This document shows, piece after piece, positions 48,376 through 60,700 of a stretch of 64,000 nucleotides of DNA (within the stretch, counting starts at the first letter, position 1; the number at the start of each line of letters is the position of its first letter). The DNA is from Neospora caninum Liverpool. Its lineage: Eukaryota; Apicomplexa; Conoidasida; Eucoccidiorida; Sarcocystidae. The stretch spans positions 1,574,630 to 1,638,629 of the forward strand of contig NC_018396.1 of the NCBI RefSeq assembly GCF_000208865.1, written 5' to 3'. Position numbers and translations under genes: made by a program. Under the pieces are notes generated by a model. That model was not told the origin of the DNA and searched no databases. It worked only from the letters and a program-made list of their open reading frames with translations.

Positions 48376-48875
48376 TTACTTCATTTTCGCCCAAGGCAGC
48401 TGGACGCGCCTTCTGCGCCTTCCCAGGCGCTTCGCTTCCTCCGAGAGGACCAACTTGGGGAGCTGCTCAAGTGGATAGACCGGGGGACCGCTCCAAGAAC
48501 CTGTTTCTTTTCTTTCCGAAAAGACATCGCCGTCGTCAACCAACTGATTCGCGTACACAACCGCCACGTCGCCTACGTACCCGTTGACGCTTTTGCATAC
48601 CAGTCCCACGGCCTGCAGGAAGGACAACAAAACAAAAACGCGAGTTTAGGTGCGCTGGACGTGGCCAGGAAGAAGGCTCGAAATTACCGTTCTCTCAATA
48701 ACGCACGCCTTTCCGCTGCAGGCTCTCGACCAACCACGCTCCGCCACACAAACTCAAATACACATATTCATATATTAGATATGTACTTGTTATACATATA
48801 TAGATGTACAGACACACTGATGTGGAAAGAGAGAAATCCACATGCATATATATACGTGGAGAGAGAGAACTACAA

Positions 48876-48910
<35 letters not shown>

Positions 48911-50659
48911 AAATAATGTATGCGGCGGGACACGCAGGTAGCGAGTTCGGTTTCGGCCGACTAGAGGACTGCTTCTTTGAGGACAACCAGTAAGGGCGAA
49001 AGCGTGGCAGAGAAAGCGGACAACGTTCGCTCGGGGTTAGGCAGAGTCGATTTGCACAACAAACCAGATGGAAACAGTGGGAAAATGTGGAGAGCAACGA
49101 GACAATGAAAAACGCGAACGAAAAAAGGAACACGAGAACGTCTTTCTCACATCGTATCTGGCAGATTCAGGGAGGCGCGCTCGGAGATAGCGGGCCGCCG
49201 CCGCCGTGCTATCGAGGGCCTGCACGAAAACGGCAACGCGAAAAAATATTCTGAACTTTACGCGAAGAACTGGACAGGATGTGTAAGATCACGTTCTACA
49301 TTGGTCGACTTCCAGATATCTGTACTCATCACGTTCCTAAACAATTACACACATGGAAACGACACATAAATCTCTACCAGTATACATATCTTACTTATAT
49401 ATACATATATGTAAATATGTATACGAGTATGAGAGATACGTCGACGCGATCCTTATAAATATGTGCATGTTTGGCCTTCTGCCACCCTCTATACCTGCAT
49501 ATGCAGGAGCGTGTGCAAAATGTGGCACCAGAGAAAACCCACGCATGCATATATGTATATGCAATTGCATGTATGTAGGTATGCGTATCACGCCAGGATT
49601 GTCTGTGTTAGAATGTTAATCTCCTTTTTTCGGTTTGTGACGTCAGCGTCTCGTGGCGACGTCGCGCCCAGCATCTTGGCTTTCTTCCGCGAGTGCACAT
49701 TCCCTCTCCCTCTCCTCGCTTAGCCGAAACCGCGCAAGAGACTTTCGGTTTCGCGTTTTTTGGCGAACCTGGTGCGCCGGATCGTAGACGAGGACAGAGG
49801 CGAAGCCTTTGCGTCCTGTCAGCAGAGAGCGACAAACGTCTTCTTCCGTCCCAAGCGGTTCTGTCGTCAGACGAGGCGCGCGGTGCTTGCCCTGTAAAAA
49901 GGCGAGCGCAGCGGCGAAGACTGAGGGGCCGTGCGCCTCAATAAGGGCTTCCGCTCGAGGCAACAACGGCCGGAAATGCTCCTCCTTCACCTCCAAGAGT
50001 TCATCTGTCACACACACACACACACCGAGACGCAAAGACAACACAGAGTGAGTGAACGCACGAAAAAAGGCCACTCTGGAGCTGCGCAAGCAAATCCACA
50101 CACCAATATCCATACAGATACACATATATATATATATATAAATATAAGTTTGTGTATATGCTTATATATGTTTGTATACGTTTGTAGATGTTTGTGTATG
50201 TTTATATGCTTTGTATGTGCTGTATATGTTTAATATATAAATAACTATAAATATATATATATATATAAATATATGTTTATTTGTGTCTGCATACGCTGTA
50301 TATGTTTATATATGTTTATACGTGTTTGTATATGTTGCTATGCACGGACCTGTACATATACATGTGAAGAGAAACACGAGACGCCTCTTGTGGAAGGAGT
50401 CCAGCTCTTTTTCGTGGAGGAACTGAGTCAACCAAAACGTGAGTACGTGCCAACGGGACTCCACACATCCACCTCCACATGCCAACGTCTAAACAGAGAT
50501 ATGTATGGCTTTAAATATGCATGAGCACATCGGCGTCCATGCCTAAAACAACATTTATATATATATATATATATTTATATATATGAGGACACTATGCATG
50601 CAACTGTCTATGCATGCGCGAGTAAGTGCACGGACATCCGCACATACGTACGCGTCTGC

Positions 50660-50741
<82 letters not shown>

Positions 50742-51858
50742 CTGGGAGCGTCTACGCCACCGCAAGTGTCCGGGAGTCTTGTGTGCATGGTCTGATGCAT
50801 GCGGTCCGAATTCGACTGCGTCGTCAGCGCCTCGGTTTCGGCAGAATGTGTTGCGAGGAGTACCCTGTCGACACCTACAGAGAATTCGCGCAATCGCCGT
50901 TTCCTGCTGCTGAGCCTCGGTGGGAGGTGGGAGATTGATGAAACGCGTCTGTGTCTCCTGAACGATTTTTGTCACCCGATCCCGCTCGCTCGGACTGTAC
51001 AGAACGACGCTGTCGCCAGGATGCCCGCCTCGGCCGGCGCGTCCGGACCTGGAAAAGCAAACACATGTCGTCTTCTCTCGCGTCGTCTCCGCTCTCTATT
51101 GTCGTGTCTTCTCTCGTGCCTTGTTTCGGGTTTTCTCGACGGCTTCTCACTCGACTGGGCCTGAAAGCTCACCGGTGGATGTACGAGCCTGGATTCCTGG
51201 GGGGGCGGAGGTGAACGACGAGCGTCACCCCCGGCACATCGAGGCCTCTTGCCGCGACGTCAGTGGCCACCAAAACGGACACCTGAAAGCACAGACAAAA
51301 CACGCGGTGCACAAAAACGCACACAAGGAAAAATGTCCTCTCTGTGCACCCGCCACGCATTCTCACTGCACAGAGCCCTCCTTCCCAACCTACTTATATA
51401 TATATATATGGACATATATATGGATATATATCTACATATGAAGATATATATATGGATAGAGATACGGATAGAGATATGTACATGATGGAAGGCAGATCTT
51501 GCTGAGCAAGTCGCACGAGTGTTTTGAGTTGCATGCCGCTGTAGGAAGACGAGAACGAAGGATGCACAGGTTTGTCTGAAACTTCGGTGCGTATGGCATA
51601 GATGTTCCCTCACAAACAGATGAACATTTCTCCTGTGAGCTTAAGAATGTGCACCACGTTCCTCCTGAAAAGAAATACGGTACCGGACGCAGCCACATCT
51701 ATACAAAATATATATGCGAAATCTACACAGGCACCAAGGTAGAAACACAAAAAAACTAGATAGATTTGCATATATATATATATATGCATATATACATATA
51801 CATATATACATATCTATATGTACGGGAAAGCCGGTGTGTCCGCTTACACACAAACATA

Positions 51859-51908
<50 letters not shown>

Positions 51909-52572
51909 TGACGAAAGGGTTATGTTCATGCCTAGATGCAGTGCGCATTTGTGGGTTGTTTTCGCTGTACATCTTAGAAGCTTGCCTCTCCACTTCGAAA
52001 GCGACTTAAGTTGTTGTCCCTCTGTTCGTGTTCGAGGCCTGCGTGCAGAGGCGCCACTCGCCAGGACTGCAGAAACGGATGCTGCGCAAGTTGCTCGACC
52101 TGTGGTAACGCAGCGGAAGGCAAGGCGACTTTCGGCTGGACAAGACGGCCTCGAAAACGACGGCGCCTGGCTGCGTCCGGGCGCGGAAAGGCTTCGGCGC
52201 CGATTGCTGAGAACCGCACGACGTTGGCGCGTCTGAAAAAAGAACCCCTTCGCCCTCTAACAGCTGAAACGTTCCAGACGCTGCAACTCTGCTCGCCTTA
52301 CCGTGGCCAGAAATACAAATACATACCGATGGGTAACACACGTGTGCACATTCACAGCTCTATACAGTCGCAGAGAGAGAGACGAAACACTTCAGTGCAG
52401 CTTGAGAAAAGACATACACATGCTACCGACCAGCCACACATGAAACATATCCACACATACACACATCAGCGCCAATATATATATATATATATATATATAT
52501 GCATATATATACACATACGTGTGCACGCATACGAATCTAAACGCGCAGGAACACATATATGCAGCCGTCAAC

Positions 52573-52610
<38 letters not shown>

Positions 52611-55079
52611 ATATATATATATATATGTTTGTGTATATACGGGTACGAGAGACTGCCGTTTGTGGTCTCGGCGTATATCGCGAGGCATCCCCTGCGCGTG
52701 TGTTGCCGTACCTCTTGCTGCGTCTCGACGAAGACGATGCATTTGTGTGTCTCTGTTTCGAGACTTTGGAGGTGTGCACCGCCCAACTGGAACGTCGTTT
52801 GATCTGTCTTTTCTCGTTCTTCTTCTCCTTTTTTGCGACCTTCGCGTCGCGAGTCTCTCGCGGTTGCAGCGAGGTTCCGGTGCGTTGCGGAAGGCAGCGC
52901 TCTGGCAAGCAAGTAGAGCAGCGTGCGCAACCGGGTTTCAGATTCAGAGCCTCCAGATCGGGAGATTTTGCATTTGAGGTGACGCACCGTGTCGCTACAG
53001 AGCGTCGTGGACGACGTGGAAGCAACCGCAGAAGAAGGGTCGGGCGCGGCGCTGGCGGCGCTCGTGGCGGGCGAAAACAGCGGCGAAGCGGAGGTCGCCA
53101 GCTCGTCTGAAACGAGACACAGAGCCGCGCAGAGATATCGCAAAGGTGCAATGCCAACAGAAAACTCCCAGAAAAGTGGGCGTCTCTTATCGCGCGGGGA
53201 TTCGATAGCAACACGACACACACATACAGACAGATCGACGGCCGCCCCGTTTTCGCGTTCTGACCGTGGTTTCGGAGTTACTTCTCTGTCGTGACACTAT
53301 CCAGACAGGCGTGTGGACCTATCCAAAAATCACGACGAAGCCCGCGCTCTCGCAGGTGTCGCCTGAAAAACCTGTTTGCCCTCCAGCTCTCCGTCCAACA
53401 CAATTCTACCCCGCGATGGCCCTCCGCTTCGCCAAGCTCGTGGCGCCTCAACGGGCGAGACGTGGCGACAGATTTGGTTCTACAAGCGTCTGTCTCTGCC
53501 TCCGCGAGTCGCACCCAACAAGAGATGTTGCCGATCCTAGAGGTCTCTCTCCACGAGCACAAGCATTTGGATGCCTCTCTCCGTCTGCTCGACACCCGGT
53601 GTACCACCCTGTGTGTGTGTATAGCGTACTTGGTGCGCGAAGAGTCGTCTTCTTGAGGAGGTTAAAGATGGCTGCGTGTCGGAAGTGACCTTCCACAATG
53701 TGTTGAAGGTCTCGGGGCATCGCCGCCGTGAAGATGAGCGTTTGCACCCGATGACGCGGGTAGTCCCTTTTCTTCGCCGACTCGCAGCCTGTCTGTTTCT
53801 CACCCTCGTTCCCATTTGCTCGTTGCGTCTCGGCATCCTCCCGGCGCGTCTGGAGGTAAAAGAGACTCTCGATTTTGTCGGCGTAACCGCGACGCATGAG
53901 CGCATCGGCCTCGTCGATTACGCACGCCCTCAAGTGGCCGAGGCGGAGGTGCCCAGACTGGAACAGTTTCTCGCATCTCTCCGGCGCGCCGACCACGACG
54001 TCCAGCTGCTTGCCTCCGCCCCGCGCGAAAGAATCGAGCAGAAGTTGCTGCGCATGCAGAGAGGCCCACGAGGCGTCCAGGACGGCGACGGAGAGGGCCG
54101 GGGCGAGAGCCGAGACTGTCGAGGCGACTTGGCGACAGAGCTCGCGTGTCGGCACGAGTATCAAGATCGTTGGGCCGCGGGCATCCACGCACTCCGCAGG
54201 CGCCTCGCCGGCGCCGTCTGTGGACTCGAACGAACTGTTCAAACTCCGCTGGAGGAGCGGAAGGAGATACGCGAGCGTCTTCCCAGTCCCGGGTTTCGCC
54301 GCAGCCACGACGTCTTTGCCGAGGAGAATCGGAAGGAAACACGCGTCCTGAACCTGCGTCAAATGCGTGATGCCCAACTGCCGCAAATTCCTCGCCAGAG
54401 ACGCCTCCACTGGCAAACGAGACACACGACGAAACAAAGGAAGCAAAGTCTGACGAGAAGAAGAGAGAGAAGAGGAGAGGGGAGAGGGGGAAGAAGAGGG
54501 AGGAGACGTGTGAGAGGATTTCTTTTTCTCGCGGGCAGAGCGCGAGAGATCTTCTGCGGAAGACAGGAAGGCGGCAAGCCAGTTTTCTTCGTTTCCCACG
54601 GACGTAGACGAAGCAGAGGAAACACCCGGTTTCTCCGACGTCGAAAAGGCGCGAGGACGCGAAAGACCTTGAGGCAAACGCTCTCCTCGTCGAGTCGAAA
54701 AGAAAGAACAAACACCCGAAGAAGAGAACGAAGAAGACGCCGAAGAGACAGGACAGACAAAAGAAGAGAAAGAAGACGAAGAAGATGCTAGACATGAAGA
54801 CGGCAAAGGAGAATACAAAGACAGGGAAAGAGACAACAGGAACCTCTTTGGAAATTCAGGAGGGAGTGAGATCTTTGAAAATAGTTTCCTCGCTTCGAGT
54901 TTGCTGTGGCGGCGAGCACAGCCGCGAAGAAGAGGCGCAGAGAGCGTCGCGAGGGGAGCGCAGCGCTTGCTTCGCGGCGACTGCGAAGGAGAAAACAGGG
55001 AGGAGGAAGGAACCCACGGCGGATCTTCCCCAGGCCTCCACAAGGCAGAAAGCGAGAGCCCAAGAGAACCGGGACACAT
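48376..55079 (-). CDS. GUCT-domain DEAD-box RNA helicase, DDX21/plant RH3 type, possibly organellar
   Basis: RNA helicase with a C-terminal GUCT domain, as in nucleolar DDX21/DDX50 and plant chloroplast RH3. Exons (minus strand): 55079-53630, 53106-52712, 52099-51986, 51282-51173, 51048-50879, 50004-49769, 49219-49151 and 48612-48376; 926 residues. Motifs: [17 protein letters not shown] (about 258-267), [13 protein letters not shown] (about 388), FTAAMP in place of [34 protein letters not shown] and [10 protein letters not shown]. The GUCT part includes [15 protein letters not shown] and [14 protein letters not shown], and it ends in a basic tail. ATG 55079 is the first in the frame. The first 110 residues are rich in Ser, Arg and hydrophobics with few acids, suggesting organelle import, but this is inference. 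The third intron (51985-51283) needs a GC donor. The 49768 donor (GTTCGC) is weak but keeps the family alignment. Confidence 0.88.
50655..50745. repeat. Compound (TA)/(CATA) microsatellite
   Basis: About 90 bases of TA runs interrupted by TACATA, in intron 5 of the GUCT helicase. Confidence 0.9.
51771..51906. repeat. (TA)n-rich compound repeat
   Basis: Two clusters of TA runs with TACATA and GCATA interruptions in the intron that has the inferred GC donor of the GUCT helicase. Confidence 0.85.
52571..52627. repeat. (CTAT)n-(TA)n microsatellite
   Basis: About nine CTAT units continuing into a TA run, in intron 2 of the GUCT helicase. Confidence 0.95.
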
Positions 55080-56636
55080 CTCCGCACAAGGCAGAGGAAG
55101 GTGCGAAGAACGCGGCCGGTTTCTGTTGGGAAACGAGAAGGAAAAAAGTCGACAGCCCCACGAGTCTCCGGCGCCGAGGTGCGGAGACAGGTGCTGTGTC
55201 TCTTTATGCGCAGGACCTACGCGAGGCGACAAACCAGAGTGTCGCCGAAAGAAGCCTTCTGGGCCTTTTTTCCTCAGGCGAGTCACGGAGAAGACGGGGA
55301 CCGAGAAAATCGAGACCGTTTCCGAGACTGGCAGCGCGAGACGCAGGCAAAGCCCACATGGCTCTTCAATAAGAGAGCAAGAGATGCATTGATCCACAGA
55401 AACCAATCTCTGCGTATAGGTGGTTCTAAATATTCATCGGTTACTAAAAGTTCACACAAAGAGAGAGGGAGAAATGGGTTGGTAAAGAATGACGAGATGT
55501 GCATGTTCTTCCGATTGGCATCATGCAGGGATTCACCCGGAAGCACACGCTCCCGAGTCCTTTGAGAATACGCTCAACGCTCCCCCTCTCTGTATATTTA
55601 TACCTACACAATGATATCTACCTATATATATATATATATATATATATATGGCCTGTGGCAGTGTTTAGGTTTTCATGTCGATCTGCCTACCACGTTGCCT
55701 GTAGGTGAGGAGAGGGAAAACGGGAGGTCTAGGCCTTCGCGGTCGCGTCGAGCACTTTTCACGGAGACGGAATTCGCGGTTTCACATTCCTCGGTCTTCC
55801 ACACAGGCTTCTCAGCTCCTGTGTCCCCTATGCATGTGCATCTCTCCACACATAAGAAAGTGTATAGGGATGTAAACAGGAACTCTGGGCGAGTTTAAGA
55901 GATGAACACCAGTCACGGAGTGGAAGGCACTGTGCAAATCGATGCATGCATTTGCAGATACACGTACAAATGCATATCCATAAGAACGTATAAATATTTG
56001 TAACATACGCATGTACAGACGTCTCGCGATTTGTGTATCGACGCAGATCGGAGAGTGTGCACGAGGGAAACAGGAAGGTGTGAAGCGCCGGGGGTGTCTG
56101 GGTGCGTCGCTTTCACCTTTCTTTCCGCGTGTTTTTTGATTTGTTTTTCGCACTTTGAGTTTCGCGGCCTTCTCTTCGACTCTCCGGAAAGACACGGCGT
56201 GCGCGAGAGGCCCAAAGTCGGTCGTGCATGCAAACGAGGGTCGTGCTCAATTGTGGCCTTTGGGACAACCTCCTGTTTTTTCTGTCGACATTCTTGTTTG
56301 CTCTCGCCTTTTAAAGCTCTTCTGCACAGAGAGCTCGGGATTCGAGAACGCGTCTTTTGGAAACCGGATTTGCGACAAGTCTCGACGCATCCGAGACTCT
56401 CCGGGATTTTTCGGCAGCGTGAGCCGCGAGGAGAGAGAACACGGCTGCGATGTTTTTCGTTTTAGTCCCTTTAAAAACTCTTCCCGTAATGATGTAGCAA
56501 ATTCAAAACCAACTGGGGAATTTCCTTTTCCACCTCCGTGAGGATGTTCAGGACCAGTCAGTGCAGCGACGGCCGAGCGTCGGATGCCTTAGCCGAGTTG
56601 GAGAAACCGCCCCCGGTCTTGCTCGTCTCGACTTCC

Positions 56637-56735
56637 AAGCTCTCCTCTCTTTTTCTCTCCCCTCTTTTTCTCTCCTCTCTTTTTCTCTCCCCTCTTTTTC
56701 TCTCCTCTCTTTTTCTCTCCTCTTGTCTTATCTTC
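56637..56735. repeat. Polypyrimidine tandem repeat, unit about 14-15 bases
   Basis: Direct repeats of a CTCTCCTCTCTTTTT / CTCTCCCCTCTTTTT unit, about six copies, in the upstream region of the poly(A) polymerase gene. Confidence 0.85.
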
Positions 56736-57339
56736 CTCTCTTCTTTCCTGTCTCCCCTGGACTCGCCGTTGAGAGAGCGCGTTTTCGCGTGGCCGCTGGA
56801 TCGCTGAGTTGCAAATTCGACGTCTTTTTGAGAAATCAACTTTCCTTCTTTCGCGCCACAAAAAGACCCCTCTCTACCGAACCCGCGACCCCACTCTCGC
56901 TTTGTCTCCCATAGACATACGTCGCTCCCCCTCCTTCTCTTGCTTTCTCTTGCTTCCTCTGTCTCTCTCGCTCTTGTCCCTGTCTTTCTTTCCTCGTGTG
57001 CTCTCTCGGCCCGCCGGGGATGCGTCTTTTTCTTTTCCTTTCAAGTTAGAGACACTTTCTGTGTGTTTCCTCTGCGTGCATTTTGCTGCCGAGCTGCGTC
57101 TCTTCTTGCACGGGGCCTCGATGCGCGCAGCATTGACAGTCCAAGCCTCGCAGCCTGCCACGCCGAGTCCCTCACGGGTCGCTCCTTTTCTCAGCTCAGG
57201 GGATCTCCGGCCTCTGAGATGTCTTTACCCTCTGTCTTTTCTCCGAGTCTTCTGGAAAGAGAGACACTCGTCAGACGCCCCTCCTTCAAAGAGCCAGAGC
57301 CTCACGCTCTTTTATCTCTTGTTCTCTTCCCTCGCCTTC

Positions 57340-57478
57340 TCTCCTCTCCCTTCCTCCCTTCTCTCTCTTTTCTCCCTTCTCTCTCTTTTCTCCCTTCTCT
57401 CTCTTTTCTCCCTTCTCTCTCTTTTCTCTCTTCTCTCTCTTCTCTCTCTTCTCTCTCTTTTCTCTCTTGTCTCCCTTC
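57340..57478. repeat. Polypyrimidine tandem repeat, TCTCTCTTTTCTCCCTTC type
   Basis: About eight imperfect copies of an 18-base CT unit, then shorter TCTCTCTTC units. The run lies about 230 bases before the poly(A) polymerase start, so probably in its 5' UTR or core promoter. It creates spurious Lys/Arg/Glu-rich frames on the minus strand. Confidence 0.85.
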
Positions 57479-57708
57479 TTTGTTGACTGCTGCCTTTGCG
57501 CCTAAACTCTCCCGATGTGGAGGGGCGAGGCTGGCTTTGCCGCTTGTCTCTCTTGAGTCGGGTTTCTTCTCTTTTTCCTGAGTTCGTTTTCTTTCGTTTT
57601 TCCCTCCGCGTCGACTGGGGCGCCGCCGTTTGCGTGTTTTTAGTCTCTTGCGTTGTCTCGTCTCGCGGCTCACCGCTCCGCACACGCCTCCTGACCCAGT
57701 TCCCCATA

Positions 57709-60700
57709 ATGCTGGAGAAGACGGTTTCCTCTCTCCCCCCGAACTCGGCTCCCGCCTCGCTCCCGCCTCCCCTCTCTGCCGCCTCGCGACGCTCCTCTCC
57801 TTCTCTTCAGACGACGCCCGAAACCGAGACGCACAGCCACTCGCCGTCCTCTTCCTCCTCGCCCTCTTCCTCGTCGCTCTCCTCGGCCTCCCCTTCTTCC
57901 TCTTCCTTGTCGCTCCCTTCTTCCTCTTCGTCCTCTCCTTCCTCTTCTTCTGCCTCGCCTTCCTCCCACGGCGTCCAGGATGGGTCTCGAGGGTTGTTGT
58001 GGTCACGGGCGATGGGCGACGGGCCAATCATCACGCAGACGACCCCGTATTTGTTTGGAGTGACAAATCCAGTGAACATGAAGTTGCCGCAGGACGCGGA
58101 CATCCACCGGAGCAACGAATTGATCAGCGTCTTGCGCGCGCTGAATCTGTACGAGACCGCGGCGGGCAATCTCCTGCGCGAGCGCGTGTTGAACGAGTTG
58201 AATCGGATCGTCGTCGAGTGGGTTGTCGAGGTCGGCATGGAGCAAGGCCTGGACGAACAGGAAGCGCGCCAAGCCGGCGGAAAGATCTTCACCTTTGGAA
58301 GCTACAGACTCGGAGTCACGACGCCCGGCAGTGACATCGACACGCTCTGCGTGACGCCCCGCCACGTAACCCGCGAGGCGTTCTTCAAAATCCTCCACGC
58401 CAAGCTCCAGCAAGATGCCCGCGTGAGCAAACTAACGCCCGTCCCGGACGCGTACACGCCCGTGCTCAAGTTCAACTTTGACGGAGTGGAGATCGACTTA
58501 CTCTTTGCGCGCCTCCCCCTGCCGGTGATTCCGAGCTCCTGGAACTCGCTCGAGAACGACTTTGTTCTGCGCCACGTCGACGAGAAGACTGCGCGCAGCG
58601 TGAACGGATCGCGCGTCGCAGACCTCGTCCTCAAACTCGTCCCCAACAAGGAGACATTCAAAGTTACCCTCCGCTTCGTCAAACACTGGGCAAAGGTGCG
58701 CGGGATCTACAGCAACGTTCTCGGGTACTTGGGCGGGATCAGTTGGGCGATCCTCGTCGCGCGGTGTTGCCAGCTTTATCCGAACTTCGCCCCGAGTCAA
58801 CTCATCCACCGATTCTTCACAGTCTACAGCATCTGGAAATGGAAAAACAGTCCCGTGCTCCTCTGCAAAATCAAAGAACACACCGTCGAAGGCCTCTCAA
58901 ACTTCAAAATCTGGAACCCGAAAGTCAACGTCCAGGTACAGAGAGAGATGCATACGCACGGACCACGACCGCCACACAGCGAGAAAGACACATCTCAACA
59001 GATACACCGACAAACATGCATACGTGCCTCAACAAACACATATACATATATATATGTATATATATGTATGTGTGCCTCTGTACACGAGCAGGCATAGGAG
59101 ACGTAGAGGTAGAGCGGGAGACATATTCCTCTTGAGCATGTACACATACGCATGTCTGTGGACCATTTTTACTTTCGTCGTGCGAGTTGTTTTCGTGTTT
59201 TCCGCTTAGGACCGACACCACCTGCTTCCAATCATTACTCCTGCGTTCCCGTCGATGAACAGCACGCACAACGTCAGCTTGTCGACCAAGCGCGTGATCA
59301 CTGACGAGTTTGCGAATGCGAAGCGCATTTTCGACGTCTGGGATAAGAAAAAAGAAATCTCCTGGACCGAGGCGCTGCATCTCGTGTTGAAGCCTCTCGA
59401 CTTCACCTCCTTCAAACACTTTCTCGAACTGCAAATATTTGCGCAAAATGAAACGGTACGAGCCTTTCTTGTCTCTCTCTTTTCTCTCTCTGTTCCTCCC
59501 TCTTCTAGCGTCCTCACTATCTCTCTTTTCTCGCTCTCTCTCGTTTTCGCGCTCTCTGTGCATCTCTCTCCCGATCTCGCTCGCCTTCTCTCTCTAGATC
59601 TCTGGCGCTGCGCGCGGACCGGCCTTGTGGCGGTCGTCGCGCGGTTTCTCAGCTGCTCGAGAGCGGGTGACGCGCGTGTCTGCCCGCCTCGCTTCGCGCC
59701 TGCGTTTCGCGTTTCAGGTCCACCGCAAGTGGCTCGGCTGGGTCGAATCGAAAGTGCGCTTCCTCGTTCGACAGCTGGAGAGGCTCGCCGCGTGCCCGCC
59801 GTTCGCAGCGGGCGGGCACACGCCCAAGTCGGAAGCGGCCATGACCGTGCGACCGATCCCGTGCACCTTCTCGTTTCAGGTACCCGAAAACACACGTCTC
59901 CAGCGCGCTTCATCTCAACAGAACATACCGCAAAAACGAACACTCTCGCGGATATAGACGCAGCCATGCACACCTACGGGTATGACGGTGCGCAGATACT
60001 CATAGGTATACATATATGTGAATCTCGACATGCATAGAGATATATACATGCGTGTGTATTATAGACTCGGCTATATACATATATATATATATATATATAT
60101 GTATTATGTCTATGCATATACAAGCATATCTGTATTTTCGTGGACGGGGAGATGCCTATTTGTGTGACTGGAGGTATTTATTTGTTACATGTGCATGTGT
60201 CTTTTAGGAACCTGGATGGGAATATGCATCCTCGATGCTGGTCGCGCTCAACTTTGCTCAGCAGCCTTGCGTCATCGATCTGCGCCCGGCAGCTGGGGTA
60301 CGTTCCCTTTCGCAAAAATTCCCTGTCTTGGTTCTCTGTCGGATTCTCTGTCGTCCCTATTCAGGCATATATGGATGCACAGTGAATTAGATTTGCATCG
60401 TCGTCCACGTGTCTGTATCACGAGATACAGACTTATACATGCATGCATACATACATGCATATATATATATATATATATATATGTTTGTATACGTGTATGT
60501 TAACATCGGTATGAGCCTGCATCGAGGCATCGGTGTACAGACGCATGTTTGTTGTTTCTGGCACGTTTGATTCCGTTTTTTTCTGTGTTCTTTTCGTGCT
60601 GGGGGCTTCTCAACTTCGAATCTAATTCGTGCGTGGGAGTGTCGACGGTGCTTCCTTCACTTCTTTTTCGCATGTCTTTCTGTGGTTTCCCTCCGCAGGA

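Larger units (their letters stand above)
55080..57708. other. Divergent promoter region between GUCT helicase and poly(A) polymerase
   Basis: The two genes diverge from this 2.6-kb stretch. It has a (TA)n run at 55625-55650 and two long polypyrimidine tracts on the plus strand, at about 56637-56735 and 57340-57478. The helicase frame is open upstream to 55406 without another ATG. No coding motif was recognised; long frames here are products of the simple sequence. Confidence 0.5.

Noticed and set aside
48361..48909. 182-codon plus-strand frame
   Set aside because: Antisense to the last GUCT exon and extends into a TA microsatellite.
53676..54791. 371-codon plus-strand frame
   Set aside because: Antisense to helicase motifs I-III; Arg-rich shadow.
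57302..58027. Lys/Arg/Glu repeat protein on the minus strand
   Set aside because: Translation of the CT simple repeat and of the poly-Ser codons of the poly(A) polymerase.
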